A DNA stretch of 64,000 bases from an uncultured Saprospiraceae bacterium (GTDB lineage Bacteria > Bacteroidota > Bacteroidia > Chitinophagales > Saprospiraceae). Below are positions 24,029 through 33,594 of the stretch, in pieces. Both the position numbers and the translations under genes were made by a program. The first letter of the stretch is position 1. Every line of letters begins with the position of its first letter. The DNA is taken from NCBI GenBank assembly GCA_937921595.1, contig CAKZTD010000189.1, positions 1 through 64,000 on the forward strand, written 5' to 3'. The notes beneath the pieces were generated by a model. The model saw only the letters and a program-made list of their open reading frames with translations. It was not told the DNA's origin and ran no database searches.

Positions 24029-27000
24029 TTAATCCTCTCCCAATTGATACTTTTTCTTCGATTTTTTAAAAAGAGGCCATTTTAAAAAGAAACGCATTCG
24101 GGCTTTTTTATCAGGTCGGGCTTCCAGATGTATCCGCATACCTTTACGTTTTGCTTTTCCACTTTTGATTTTATCGCTACTGAGGTGTCTTCGAAAAAGA
24201 TTGCCAGAAGGAACAGAAAGCAGCAGACGGGTTTTGTTATTTGAACCTAAACTGTAAACACCCTGAACTCCAAAATCATAGGAACTGGAGTGCAAATAAA
24301 ATTTATCAATAAACAAATCACTCCCTCGGATATACACAGTCGTTTCTATCGTATCGATAAGAATATGTTCTAGTTTTCTTTTCTTAAATAAAAAGCCAGA
24401 CTTTGTCTCAAGCGCCTCCACTCCTATCAATTCTCCTCCACTAACCTTAAATCGAATGTCTCCTTTCATGGTTTCAGGTAAGATAGAATAGTTGGAATTG
24501 ATGTCTGTTTTGAAATTAATGGAAGCAGATGCGAGGCCTTTCATATTTTTATAGCCAAGAGACTCCTGCCCAAAATCTTCAAACTGTCGAAAGACTTCCC
24601 GGATATCGTTTTCTTTAAATTGTACATCCATCTCCATCTTGGGTTTATGGAGTACGATATTAGAAATAGAACCATCGATTTTAAAATTACCATCAGCAAT
24701 ATCGACTTGTATCCCTTTCAACTGGACGGTATCTGGCTGCATTGAAATATTCCCCTTCAGATTGGAAGATTTAAATTTTTGGTAGAATATTTCCTTAATA
24801 TCTGTCTTCATATTTATTGACCCCTTGTTCAATAATTGATCAATAACACTTCCTGTTTTTTCCATAATTCCTCTAGTCTCATCCATTGGATTTTTGGCAA
24901 GAAACTTTGATCTAATCCGAACAGAATCTTTCCCGATCCTAGCAGGTGTTTTAAATTTGTCAAAATTAAAACTTGGTGAACTTACTTCTAAATCAAGATG
25001 TGCTCGCCGACCTGGTAAAATAAAAAAAGGAAAAAAATCTTTCGACCGACCACTAATATGGAGCAGATTATCATTTACTTCCATTTTCATATCTGGGATA
25101 TAAAGCGCTTCTTCATCAAACCGCATTTTCCCATAGATATTATCAAAAGTAAAATCCCGATAATTATAATAGATCTTTCCATTTACTATTTCTGCCTCTC
25201 CATCGATATTGGCTCTTAGCAGATAATTTTCTGCATTGATCGTATCATGAAGCATAGATTGATAACTCAGATCTAATTTAAAATAACCTTTCTTGAGCTT
25301 AATATAATTCGATGGCAAAAGCTTTGCTAATCGATTAAACTTCATACGCATCTTAAGCTGAGCGTCTACTTGAGGAGCATCAGGGTTTGTAATTCTTAGA
25401 TGACCTTTGACGTTATTCTTCTTTCCAAATCCAAAATTAAAACTATCCACCATCACCTGATGTTGTGATGGATTGTTATCATCTGGAATTAATTGAACAT
25501 TAAAAATAAATGGCTTGAACAAGTGATCATTAGTTAAAATAGAATCTACTTGAAAATCTATTTTTCCAGTAGCATAATGAAATATCGTATCTAAGGATTG
25601 GAATAATTCCGTTGGTACAAATTGATTTTTACTTTCTTTCTTTTTTGATTGGTCTATTCCAATATGTTCCTCTCTAAAGTTCAAGTACTCCCCTTTGACT
25701 TGTAAAGACACCAATGCTTTTTTATTCTCTCCTTTTTCAAAAAATAAATAATCATCAATTTGACCATTGAGTACAAAAGGAGATTTTTTATATTGAAAAT
25801 TCAAATCTTCAAAAAAGACTTGATTATTATTAAACATAAACGCTCCAGTCATCTTGTTGACTGGCCAAGGAAACGTACTTAGGCTGGCTTCAACTTCATC
25901 AAAGATTACTTTCCCTTTATAATTGAGATTCGACAATAATGTTTTGGGTTGAAACAAAGCCTCCAATGAACATTCCGTAGATAAATCCAAGCTTGCATAT
26001 CCACTATTGATCCCATTACCTTTGGGTAGAAATTCATTCACAAAATATTCTGCCGAAGGTGCATGAACACCAAGTCGTAGCTTTTGTACGGAATCCCGAT
26101 ATAATCCAATATCTATGGTTATCGGCGATTCTCCCATGAAATCAGTAGTCAATTTTTCAATCTGAATCATAGCCGAATCCGCGTACTCTCTTTGAAATGG
26201 AGAGCGTAATTTAAAATTGGTTTTTAAGTCTGTAAAAAATAAAGTGTCATAAATGAGCTCGTCAATTTCGAGTTGAATATTTCCATTGATATTTGCCGCT
26301 ACCTTTTGGGCAATTCTTTCAAGGTTATCATAGACTAGATTTTTTGTCTCTCCTTTTCTGACGACATTGTCTTTTTGATTTAAATACTGATTTAGATCAA
26401 ATCGATCAAAATGTAATCGAAGATCACTCTTCAGTGCTTCGGTTTGAAAAAACAAAAACTCTGGCAAGTTGCTCAATTTACCACTTAGGTGAATGTTAGA
26501 ACCACGCCAATTTAAAGACAAATCCTGCAAGGTTGTTTCAGCATCACCAAAAGATAAATGCCCATCAAGCAAAGGTAAAATCTGCTTTTGATCCGAAACA
26601 TCTAATCTAATATTTTCAAAAGAAACAGTTCCATTTGTCCGGACTTTTTCTTCATCAAATGGATCAATCAAGATATCTTTTAGTGCTGCAGCATATTTAA
26701 AATCGAGCAAGGCATGCCCATCTAAAAAGGTAACTTTATTCTTGGCTGCCAACATGGAATTGAGTCGAGGTAAGGTGATATCCATTTGACCAGTTACATC
26801 AACTTGCGGGTCTTTCAGCTTATTTATTTGCCCGACTAGCTCAACAGGTATAACATCAAAAAGATCACCTTTTAACTCCTGAACAGAAATACAATTTGTA
26901 GCAGGATCTCCGATACCATCTTCATCACAATCATTAGAAAAATAACCACTAAGCTTGGCATCCGAAACATTAATGTCTTTGAATTGGATGGCAGCTGAAT

Positions 27001-28003
27001 CTGTTTCAAAATCAACTTTAACGACATCTATTCTACCAGGAATAAATTTCTTATCCATGAAAAACGATGCCCGAATTGGTTGATCAATATTTACATCTCG
27101 TAAAGCATAATTTATTTTATTTGAAAGCAAAGGCATTACCTCAGACATCCGTACTCCTTCATTACTGATTTTTAATTTCAAGTGTTTTGGATTTCCTTGC
27201 AGGAAAGACCCCTCTATGAAATATTTATTTTGTCCTGACAATAAAGAAGACTCTTTTAATTCTATTGAACGTCCGTGATCTGCTATGGTGAAATGCAAAT
27301 CCAATTTACCAGGAGTATCCATTAAAAAACCACCTCTTCCTTCATTAAAAACTAAACCGTCAAAATAACATTTACTTAATAATTGAATACTTGCTACGCC
27401 ATCCTTTTTAAACGTTGGTTGAAGCTTAGGATCTTGTAATTTTACTCGTTGCCATTTATTTTTAAAATCGTTTTGAATATAAAAATCTAGAAAATTAATC
27501 TGCAGCGGTGGAAGTTCACTTAGCTTTTCCTCCCAATTAAAGCTTTTTCTTTTTTTAGGCTTTTTAGAAGCTTTTTTATTAAAAGCCAAATTACTATGAT
27601 CAAGGGAATCTTTGTAAATATTAACCCAAACACTATCGAGTGATAATGATTTGACTTGAATATCTCCTGACACCAGATCCCAAGGATTAAATTCAGTTGT
27701 TGTGTTATTTATTATAAAAACTGGATGTTCTTCATAATTCTGAGCAGCAAAACTTAGTCCACGGACTTGCAGACGCAACTTAGAAAAGGGTTTCGTCCAT
27801 TGAAATTCATAACCTTCTAATTCTAAATCCGCATTCCATTTAGTCTGAGCATGTTCTTCAATTTTTTGAATAACAAATGGATGATCAGACCTTAGCACAA
27901 ACCAAGTTATGCTTAGCACCAGCATAAGGAGTAGCACCAGCATAAGCACGAGTCTTAGCAGGCGTTTGCCTATATGTAATATTTTTTGGTTGCTGATGGC
28001 CAT
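24029..28003 (-). CDS. AsmA-family inner-membrane-anchored periplasmic protein (1324 aa)
   Basis: One N-terminal anchor (about residues 15-37, LLRLVLMLVLLLMLVLSITWFVL) is followed by the AsmA-type start 'SDHPFVIQKIEEHAQTKWNADLELEGYEFQWTKPFSKLRLQVRGLSF'. The remaining 1250 residues are beta-rich. The C-terminal part matches the AsmA-like C-terminal domain: 'IRFKVSGGELIGVEALETKSGFLF', 'LIDTIETTVYIRGSDLFIDKFYLHSSSYDFGVQGVYSLG'. The final 50 residues are very basic (KIKSGKAKRKGMRIHLEARPDKKARMRFFLKWPLFKKSKKK). AsmA/TamB-like proteins bridge the periplasm and are linked to lipid trafficking. A short insertion near residue 355 (NDCDEDGIGDPATNC) resembles a thrombospondin-type-3 calcium loop, unusual for this family. 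Confidence 0.82.
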   Translation of the reverse strand: MAISNQKILHIGKRLLRLVLMLVLLLMLVLSITWFVLRSDHPFVIQKIEEHAQTKWNADLELEGYEFQWTKPFSKLRLQVRGLSFAAQNYEEHPVFIINNTTTEFNPWDLVSGDIQVKSLSLDSVWVNIYKDSLDHSNLAFNKKASKKPKKRKSFNWEEKLSELPPLQINFLDFYIQNDFKNKWQRVKLQDPKLQPTFKKDGVASIQLLSKCYFDGLVFNEGRGGFLMDTPGKLDLHFTIADHGRSIELKESSLLSGQNKYFIEGSFLQGNPKHLKLKISNEGVRMSEVMPLLSNKINYALRDVNIDQPIRASFFMDKKFIPGRIDVVKVDFETDSAAIQFKDINVSDAKLSGYFSNDCDEDGIGDPATNCISVQELKGDLFDVIPVELVGQINKLKDPQVDVTGQMDITLPRLNSMLAAKNKVTFLDGHALLDFKYAAALKDILIDPFDEEKVRTNGTVSFENIRLDVSDQKQILPLLDGHLSFGDAETTLQDLSLNWRGSNIHLSGKLSNLPEFLFFQTEALKSDLRLHFDRFDLNQYLNQKDNVVRKGETKNLVYDNLERIAQKVAANINGNIQLEIDELIYDTLFFTDLKTNFKLRSPFQREYADSAMIQIEKLTTDFMGESPITIDIGLYRDSVQKLRLGVHAPSAEYFVNEFLPKGNGINSGYASLDLSTECSLEALFQPKTLLSNLNYKGKVIFDEVEASLSTFPWPVNKMTGAFMFNNNQVFFEDLNFQYKKSPFVLNGQIDDYLFFEKGENKKALVSLQVKGEYLNFREEHIGIDQSKKKESKNQFVPTELFQSLDTIFHYATGKIDFQVDSILTNDHLFKPFIFNVQLIPDDNNPSQHQVMVDSFNFGFGKKNNVKGHLRITNPDAPQVDAQLKMRMKFNRLAKLLPSNYIKLKKGYFKLDLSYQSMLHDTINAENYLLRANIDGEAEIVNGKIYYNYRDFTFDNIYGKMRFDEEALYIPDMKMEVNDNLLHISGRSKDFFPFFILPGRRAHLDLEVSSPSFNFDKFKTPARIGKDSVRIRSKFLAKNPMDETRGIMEKTGSVIDQLLNKGSINMKTDIKEIFYQKFKSSNLKGNISMQPDTVQLKGIQVDIADGNFKIDGSISNIVLHKPKMEMDVQFKENDIREVFRQFEDFGQESLGYKNMKGLASASINFKTDINSNYSILPETMKGDIRFKVSGGELIGVEALETKSGFLFKKRKLEHILIDTIETTVYIRGSDLFIDKFYLHSSSYDFGVQGVYSLGSNNKTRLLLSVPSGNLFRRHLSSDKIKSGKAKRKGMRIHLEARPDKKARMRFFLKWPLFKKSKKKYQLGED

Positions 28004-28349
28004 TATTTATGCATTCCGAATACCTTAATTTTCTATGGTATACGATTTTAAGTTAAGATAGTTTACCTGATAATTAGGCTGACATTATTTTAACGAATAA
28101 CATTCCCAAGGTGTTTTGACCACAGCGTGTGGGTTTGAGTTTTAACGTGATTAGGAGTCTAATATAGATCTATATTGTTGGTAATTGAAAAGATTTAAGT
28201 TAAAGCATGCTCCGTTTAGATAATTAATTCAAATTGCAAGCAAGGAATAAATTTTTTATGTGTCTTATGTGCCTCGCAAAAACGCGTTTAATCGAAACAC
28301 ATAGGGCACATAGAATGAGTGAAATTTAATTTGGAATTTATTTTGGAAT
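28004..28349. other. Intergenic region without a gene; short inverted repeats
   Basis: No coding frame is convincing. It contains TATGTGCC (28266-28273) and its complement GGCACATA (28305-28312), embedded in near-repeats of the phrase ATGTGYCYTATGTG, and an AAACGCGTTT palindrome (28280-28289) between them. These resemble dispersed intergenic repeats of Bacteroidota. The part next to 28003 should hold the promoter of the AsmA-like gene, but no clear -7/-33 pair is seen. Confidence 0.5.
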
Positions 28350-29081
28350 TTATTTTCCAAGAATCAAACGAATCTGTTTTTTAGTCTCTGAAGGAAAATC
28401 AGAATCGAGTACCCACTTTGCATAAGATGCGGTTTCGGAAACTAGCTTTCCTTTATGCTTTCCAAAACGCCAATAGATACCGCCATCTTTTTGATATAGT
28501 TTCCCAGCGTAATCTACACGCTTATTATCTCCCTGGCAGTAAGCGTCAATGGCTGCTGCATCTTTTGGAAGCTCTTCGTTTTTCTCTAGTTGCCTATTAA
28601 AAATTTCCAAGGTTGCTCTTACATCTGCTAAGGCATCATGCGCACCTTTCAATTCTTCTCCGGTATATCTTTTATACGTATTTTCTAAAGTGTGGCTATT
28701 GACCATTCGCTCCATTTTCAATACATCGATAAAGTTCGTCCCTTCTTCTGGAAACTCAATTCCTGCTCTGCTAAATTCTTCGATCAACATCGGCACATCA
28801 AAATTATCGGAGTTGTATCCTGCCAAATCACAACCAGCTAACCACGATGCAAAACTCTTTGCTACCTGAACAAACTTAGGTTTATCTTGTACATCTTCAT
28901 TCGAAATACCATGAACCATCGTTGCTCCTTCCGGGATTGGAATAGTCGGATTGATCAATACATTTTTGACTTCTTCGGTACCGTCGGCTAGACGCTTAAT
29001 TGCTCCGATCTGTACAATGCGATCACTGCTGGTATTAACGCCAGTGGTTTCAAGATCAAAGAATACTATAGGTTTTTGCAT
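28350..29081 (-). CDS. DnaQ-like 3'-5' exonuclease (243 aa)
   Basis: DEDDh exonuclease fold of the DNA polymerase III epsilon superfamily. ExoI motif FFDLETTG (D9, E11), ExoII region 'DLAGYNSDNFDVPMLIEEF', and ExoIII motif HDALADVRAT with the catalytic His and Asp are all present, so the domain should be active on DNA or RNA 3' ends. Residues 190-243 form a small C-terminal domain (YAGKLYQKDGGIYWRFGKHKGKLVSETASYAKWVLDSDF) of the DUF3820/exodeoxyribonuclease-X-tail type that is often fused to stand-alone exonucleases. It lacks the clamp-binding linker of true epsilon, so a repair or RNA-trimming role is more likely. It sits 126 bp downstream of malic enzyme with a large inverted repeat between. 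Confidence 0.85.
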   Translation of the reverse strand: MQKPIVFFDLETTGVNTSSDRIVQIGAIKRLADGTEEVKNVLINPTIPIPEGATMVHGISNEDVQDKPKFVQVAKSFASWLAGCDLAGYNSDNFDVPMLIEEFSRAGIEFPEEGTNFIDVLKMERMVNSHTLENTYKRYTGEELKGAHDALADVRATLEIFNRQLEKNEELPKDAAAIDAYCQGDNKRVDYAGKLYQKDGGIYWRFGKHKGKLVSETASYAKWVLDSDFPSETKKQIRLILGK

Positions 29082-29140
29082 TTGTTATTTTTTGCAAAGG
29101 TAGGGAAATATTGTAAAATGGATGTGCTATCGAATTAAGA

Positions 29141-29189
29141 ATTAGTCATCGGTCATTAGGATATACTCACCTAATGACCGATGACTAAT
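29141..29189. repeat. Perfect 20-bp inverted repeat with 9-nt loop
   Basis: The arm at 29141-29160 begins ATTAGTCATCGG and is matched exactly by the complementary arm at 29170-29189; the loop is 29161-29169. It lies between the malic-enzyme stop and the exonuclease start, both on the minus strand. There is no T-tract, so it is either a REP-like element, an mRNA-stabilising 3' hairpin of maeB, or a weak terminator. Confidence 0.75.
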
Positions 29190-29207
29190 CTATCAATCAG
29201 TTCTAAT

Positions 29208-31493
29208 TTATTTATCTTGCGCATGGATCGCTGCAATACCAACCATATCCACAATCTTTCTAACATCTGCTCCCATTTGTAATACGTGAATTGGTTTATT
29301 CAAGCCTAATAAAACTGGTCCGATAACATCTACATCAGAAACACTTCCGATAAGATTGTAAGCGATGTTTGCAGAAGAAAGATTTGGAAAAATCAAGGTA
29401 TTTGCCTGATGTCCTTTTAGTTTTGAAAACGGATAAAACTGTTCCAACATCTCTGGTTTTAAAGCCATATGTGCTTGCATCTCTCCGTCAACGATCCAGT
29501 CTGGATGCCTCTCATGAAGGATAGCTGTAGCTTGTCTCATCAAGATCGCAGACTCACCATTTTTCACTGTTCCGAAATTAGAGTAGGTCACCAATGCGAT
29601 CTTTGGTTCGATATTAAACCGTCGAACCTCTGCTTCAACTAATTCAGTAATGCCTGCAATATCTTCAGCAGTCAGGTGATGATTGATCGTCGTATCTGCC
29701 AAAAATAAAGGCCCTGATTTCGTCATCAAAATGTGCATCCCGGCAACTTTATTCACACCAGGTCGAGCACCAACGATTTGCAAAGCTGGTCGAACGGTAT
29801 CTGGAAAACGTTTGGCTAAACCTCCGATCATCGCATCCGCATCTCCGTTTTCTACCATAAGTGCTCCATAGTGAATTCTAGACCGAACAGCATCGCAAGA
29901 CTCTTGATAGGTAAAGCCTTTCCGCTTCTTCTTTTCATATAATAAATCACTGTAATCGAGAATTCGTTTTGCTTCCGTATCATTGATCGTATTCTTTGGA
30001 TCAATGATCTGCACATTCGGTAATTCGATGCCATACTCCTTCAACATTTCCTGAATGACTTCATGATTTCCAAGTAGAATTGGAAGTGCGATTCGCTCTT
30101 CGACAACAACTTTTACTGCTTTTAAAACAGAAGCATTTTCTGCATCAGCAAAGACAATTTTCTTGAGGTCTTGCTTTGCTTTAGTTTCTATAATTTTAGA
30201 TAAGGTATTGGTACTTCCCAAACGAATATCCAATTTAGTTTTGTATGCTTCCCAATCCTGTATTGGTTCTTGAGCAACGCCAGATTCCATCGCCGCTTTT
30301 GCAACAGAAGGAGCTACGGTTGTCAACAAACGAGGATCTACCGGTTTTGGAATGATGTAGTCTTTTCCAAATTTTAGATCGGCATTATTATATGCCATAT
30401 TAACGATATCTGGTACTGGCTTTTTTGCTAATTCTGCTAATGCATAAACAGCACCGAGTTTCATCGCTTCGTTAATCTCGGAAGCTCTTACATCCAATGC
30501 TCCTCTGAAAATAAAAGGAAACCCAAGTACATTATTTACTTGGTTAGGATAATCCGATCTGCCGGTTGCCATGATACAATCTGGTCTTGCTTCTTTGGCA
30601 TCTTCATAACTGATTTCCGGAGTTGGATTCGCCATCGCAAAAATGATGCAATCTTTGGCCATCGGTTTAATCATTTCTTGATTCAAAACATTCCCCCTGG
30701 ATAATCCAACGAATACATCTGCTCCATTTAAAATGTCAGCCAAAGACGTATCTGCTGGCATGGTATTATTGATAAATTCTGGTTTCTTTCCATTGAGATT
30801 ATCTCTATCACCGTGAATCAAACCTTTGCTATCATACATAAAAATGTTTTCCTTCTTGGCACCTAAGGAGACATAAATACGGGTACATGAAATCGCTGAT
30901 GCTCCGGCACCATTGACGACAATTTTCACCTTTGAAATGTCTTTATCGACCAATTCCAAAGCATTCAATAATGCAGCGCCACTAATGATAGCTGTACCGT
31001 GTTGGTCATCATGCATGACCGGGATATTGAGTTCCTTTTTTAAACGTTCCTCTATTTCAAAACACGCTGGAGCAGATATATCTTCGAGATTGACACCTCC
31101 GAAAGTAGGTTCCAAAATTTTAACCGTCCGTACAAATTCGTCAACGTCTTTAGTATCTAATTCCAGATCAAAGCAATCGATATCTGCATAGATTTTAAAT
31201 AAAAGACCTTTCCCTTCCATCACTGGTTTTCCAGCTTCTGGGCCGATATCTCCCAAACCTAAAACGGCTGTACCATTACTGATAACCGCTACTAAGTTTC
31301 CTTTGGCGGTATATTTATAGACATCATCGACATTCTCTGCAATCGCCAAACAAGGTTCCGCTACTCCTGGCGAATAAGCCAAGGACAGGTCTCTTTGATT
31401 TGCATGTCCTTTTGTAGGAATGACTTCGATTTTCCCGGGTTTGCCAGCTGAATGATAATCAAGAGCCGCTTGTTTTAATGAATCCTTTTTCAT
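29208..31493 (-). CDS. maeB: NADP-dependent malic enzyme with phosphotransacetylase-like domain (761 aa)
   Basis: Oxidatively decarboxylates malate to pyruvate, yielding NADPH. The start is ATG 31493 ([22 protein letters not shown]); the frame can be extended 25 codons upstream only with a poor N-terminus. Residues 1-420 are the malic domain: YSPGVAEPC, the metal/substrate segment [12 protein letters not shown], the Rossmann segment [12 protein letters not shown], and the nucleotide-binding '[14 protein letters not shown]'. Residues 430-761 are phosphate acetyltransferase-like ([92 protein letters not shown]). The length of about 760 residues equals typical MaeB; in that family the PTA part is regulatory, binding acetyl-CoA. 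Confidence 0.95.
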   Translation of the reverse strand: MKKDSLKQAALDYHSAGKPGKIEVIPTKGHANQRDLSLAYSPGVAEPCLAIAENVDDVYKYTAKGNLVAVISNGTAVLGLGDIGPEAGKPVMEGKGLLFKIYADIDCFDLELDTKDVDEFVRTVKILEPTFGGVNLEDISAPACFEIEERLKKELNIPVMHDDQHGTAIISGAALLNALELVDKDISKVKIVVNGAGASAISCTRIYVSLGAKKENIFMYDSKGLIHGDRDNLNGKKPEFINNTMPADTSLADILNGADVFVGLSRGNVLNQEMIKPMAKDCIIFAMANPTPEISYEDAKEARPDCIMATGRSDYPNQVNNVLGFPFIFRGALDVRASEINEAMKLGAVYALAELAKKPVPDIVNMAYNNADLKFGKDYIIPKPVDPRLLTTVAPSVAKAAMESGVAQEPIQDWEAYKTKLDIRLGSTNTLSKIIETKAKQDLKKIVFADAENASVLKAVKVVVEERIALPILLGNHEVIQEMLKEYGIELPNVQIIDPKNTINDTEAKRILDYSDLLYEKKKRKGFTYQESCDAVRSRIHYGALMVENGDADAMIGGLAKRFPDTVRPALQIVGARPGVNKVAGMHILMTKSGPLFLADTTINHHLTAEDIAGITELVEAEVRRFNIEPKIALVTYSNFGTVKNGESAILMRQATAILHERHPDWIVDGEMQAHMALKPEMLEQFYPFSKLKGHQANTLIFPNLSSANIAYNLIGSVSDVDVIGPVLLGLNKPIHVLQMGADVRKIVDMVGIAAIHAQDK

Positions 31494-31705
31494 AATCGAT
31501 GAGGGTATTTTATTTTGAAAGCATACTCCAAACGAAATGGTACCGATTGATCGGTATATCCAGCTCAAAAAATACTTTGTTTTTCTATTAAAAAGTTGTT
31601 GAAATGAAAAAAGGACAAAAGTAGGTAATTTTATTCCTTAAAGAAACTATGTGCTATTTTTTTGACCTGCCTATTGCAAAACTAGGCTGTCTCCCAAAGT
31701 ATCAA

Positions 31706-31719
31706 TTGATAAAAGTCAA
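31706..31719 (+). promoter_or_regulatory. FNR/CRP-type operator upstream of the DnaJ operon
   Basis: TTGAT-AAAA-GTCAA, one mismatch from the FNR-family palindrome TTGAT-N4-ATCAA. A further TTGAT follows at 31728-31732, exactly 22 bp after the first. The same arrangement precedes the acetyl-CoA synthetase gene (37328-37341) and the gene at 43814-44350. The binding regulator is inferred, not seen. Confidence 0.65.
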
Positions 31720-31796
31720 TAATAGCATTGATTATTGTACGCTTTTTTATGGGGCACCCTTGGTATATTGTGGGTATAAGAATTAAAACAGTCTAT

Positions 31797-31843
31797 ATGG
31801 CCAATCCCTTTATTCAAAAAGGGCTCTGTCAATTGGAAAACTT
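31797..31843 (+). pseudogene. Decayed 5' end of an acetyl-CoA synthetase gene
   Basis: ATGGCCAATCCC...AAAAAGGG...TTGGAAAA aligns with the first 46 bp of the acetyl-CoA synthetase gene at 37416 (ATGGCTCTCCCC...AAAAAAAGG...TTGGAAAA) with a net 2-bp length difference. The upstream 90 bp, including the FNR-type box, also align. It looks like a relic of a duplicated promoter plus gene start, now part of the leader of the 31879 gene. The remaining gap 31494-31705 shows no gene; it should hold the maeB promoter. Confidence 0.6.
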
Positions 31844-31878
31844 GTTATTCGTTTTATCAATTTCTAAAAAACAAATAC

Positions 31879-32217
31879 ATGATAGCTGAAAATAATAATC
31901 ATAGATTTGACAACCTTTTACAAGCTGTCAAGCAAATTAGGAAAGAAGGCTTCACCATTGAATTTGTTTCTAGTGAACATGGATTTGTCAATCCTGAAAA
32001 TAATAAAACTTATTTGCCAAAAAGTATTTGTATGGTTGAAGTCATTAGATTAAATGCCCCTCTTTCAGAACCTGACGAGGAAAGTATTTTGTATTTATTA
32101 AAAACGGATGATGGCCAAAAAGGATGGATAAGTGATTCTTATTCGATTTATGCAGATACTAATTTGATAGAACATATCAACAGCATCAGAGAACATATTA
32201 GTACCATTACAAAATGA
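31879..32217 (+). CDS. Small conserved protein, 'phosphoribosylpyrophosphate synthetase'-labelled family (112 aa)
   Basis: No signal peptide. The start [29 protein letters not shown] and the end [33 protein letters not shown] fit a family of about 100-residue Bacteroidota proteins that databases often label 'phosphoribosylpyrophosphate synthetase'; their pattern is a predicted helix, a small sheet, then SxDGxKGxLxxAYGxYAD. The label is probably wrong, since no PRPP-synthetase motif is present. The stop overlaps the DnaJ start as ATGA, so both are one operon, and the FNR-type box lies 160 bp upstream. A stress role is inferred from that context. Confidence 0.65.
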   Translation: MIAENNNHRFDNLLQAVKQIRKEGFTIEFVSSEHGFVNPENNKTYLPKSICMVEVIRLNAPLSEPDEESILYLLKTDDGQKGWISDSYSIYADTNLIEHINSIREHISTITK

Positions 32218-33143
32218 ATTATAAAGATTATTACAAAACATTGGGCGTAAAGAAAGATGCTTCTCAAAAAGAGATTAAAAAAGCTTATCGAAAACTAGCC
32301 TCCAAGTATCACCCTGACAAAAATCAAGGAGACAAAACTGCCGAAGAAAAATTTAAAGAAATAAATGAGGCATATGAAGTGATCGGCAATGCTGATAAAC
32401 GAAAAAAATATGACACCCTCGGTTCTAATTGGGAAGCCTACCAGCAAGGAGGTGGAGACTGGGAACAGTACGCTCAGCAAGGTCAACGAAGAAGTGGAAG
32501 AGGAGGTGGACAAACTTACACTTTTGAAGGTGACCCTTCTAGTTTCTTTGAGATGTTCTTTGGAGGCGGCGGTGAAGGTTTTTCCAGCCAAGGTCGTAGA
32601 CAAAGAAATTTTCGCGGTCAAAGTATTGAAGCAGAGATGCCTGTTACTTTGCTCGAGGCCTATCAGGGTAGTAAGCGGACATTTGAACTAAATGGAAAAA
32701 AAATGCGGATTACCATTAAGCCAGGTGCTTATAATAACCAAAGACTTCGGATCAAAGGCAAAGGTCAGTCAGGTGCAAACGGTGGGGCTCCGGGAGATCT
32801 TTTTATTATCCTAAAAATTCAACGGGACGCTCGATTTACAAGAAAAGGTGATGACCTGAAACTCGATGCTAATGTGGATTTGTATACCGCTATTTTGGGT
32901 GGAAAGATTGAAATTCCAACCATGACGGGTTCCGTAAAATTACCCATTCCAAAAGGAAGCGAAAGTGGAAAAGTTCTTCGTTTAAAAAATAAAGGAATGC
33001 CTAAATATGGGAAATCTGGCGAGTTTGGTCATTTGTTAGTTAAACTCCATGTGACACTACCGAAAAAATTAAGCGAAAAAGAAGAGGATTTATTTAAAAA
33101 ATTAAAGGCACTTCAGGAAGTTGAACCGGTGAATAGTCAGTAA
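32214..33143 (+). CDS. cbpA: CbpA-type DnaJ co-chaperone (309 aa)
   Basis: J domain at residues 1-70 with the catalytic HPD (KYHPDKNQG), which stimulates the ATPase of DnaK/Hsp70. A Gly/Phe-rich stretch follows (about 80-130: [29 protein letters not shown]), and then the two C-terminal substrate-binding beta domains ([92 protein letters not shown]). The DnaJ zinc finger is absent, as in CbpA/DnaJ-B proteins. Translationally coupled to the small gene before it; the pair sits behind an FNR-type operator. The gene symbol is by domain type. Confidence 0.9.
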   Translation: MNYKDYYKTLGVKKDASQKEIKKAYRKLASKYHPDKNQGDKTAEEKFKEINEAYEVIGNADKRKKYDTLGSNWEAYQQGGGDWEQYAQQGQRRSGRGGGQTYTFEGDPSSFFEMFFGGGGEGFSSQGRRQRNFRGQSIEAEMPVTLLEAYQGSKRTFELNGKKMRITIKPGAYNNQRLRIKGKGQSGANGGAPGDLFIILKIQRDARFTRKGDDLKLDANVDLYTAILGGKIEIPTMTGSVKLPIPKGSESGKVLRLKNKGMPKYGKSGEFGHLLVKLHVTLPKKLSEKEEDLFKKLKALQEVEPVNSQ

Positions 33144-33192
33144 TAGTACTTTAGTGCATCAAGCCATATTCATTGATCAAAAATTGTAAAAA

Positions 33193-33545
33193 ATGGAACT
33201 TGTAATTTTTCAACAAGAATATAATTTTGAAGAATCTTTAAACAATTTTAGAGACTTGCTTTATAGTAGTCAAACGAAATATCTCGCAAGTGATTTACTC
33301 CAGGAAGGCTTACCATATATAGAGATCCGAATGGTCCCGTACAAAAAGCAATGACCATTTGTCAAACTGCCGAAATGGAAATCAGACAACATTTTATTCC
33401 TCTTTACACCCAAGTCGATGGAATTTTGATTAATGACTACAAACTCTCTCGATTGGCTTATAGTTTAGTGATCTTAAATGCGGATGTAAGTAATCCTCTA
33501 GTAGCATATTGGCAACTCAAAGTGATGAAGGATTTTTTGAAGTAA
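33193..33545 (+). pseudogene. DinD/BRO-N-like small protein split by a -1 frameshift
   Basis: Frame 1 starts at ATG 33193 (MELVIFQQEYNFEESLNNFRDLLYSSQTKYLASDLLQEGLPYIEI...) and stops at TGA 33352-33354. The -1 frame continues from 33348 (AMTICQTAEMEIRQHFIPLY, then INDYKLSRLAYSLVILNADVSNPLVAYWQL) to 33545. Joined, the product of about 117 residues matches the order of conserved blocks in the N-terminal part of E. coli DinD (ARxLxxLLGY; KAxxxCxxxG; DHF; LSRxACYLVxxNxDxxxPxIAxxQ). The shift falls exactly at a run of five A followed by G (33343-33348), so a lost A or a programmed slip at AAAAAG are both possible. It lies 49 bp after the DnaJ gene. Confidence 0.6.
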
Positions 33546-33594
33546 AACAACAACATTCGATTTTTTATACCTCATATTATTTTTCAATTTGGTA

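Noticed and set aside
29208-31493. Fusion of malic enzyme with phosphotransacetylase as a novel arrangement
   Set aside because: This is the normal architecture and length of MaeB.
32214-33143. Loss of the zinc finger in DnaJ as degeneration
   Set aside because: CbpA-type proteins normally lack it.
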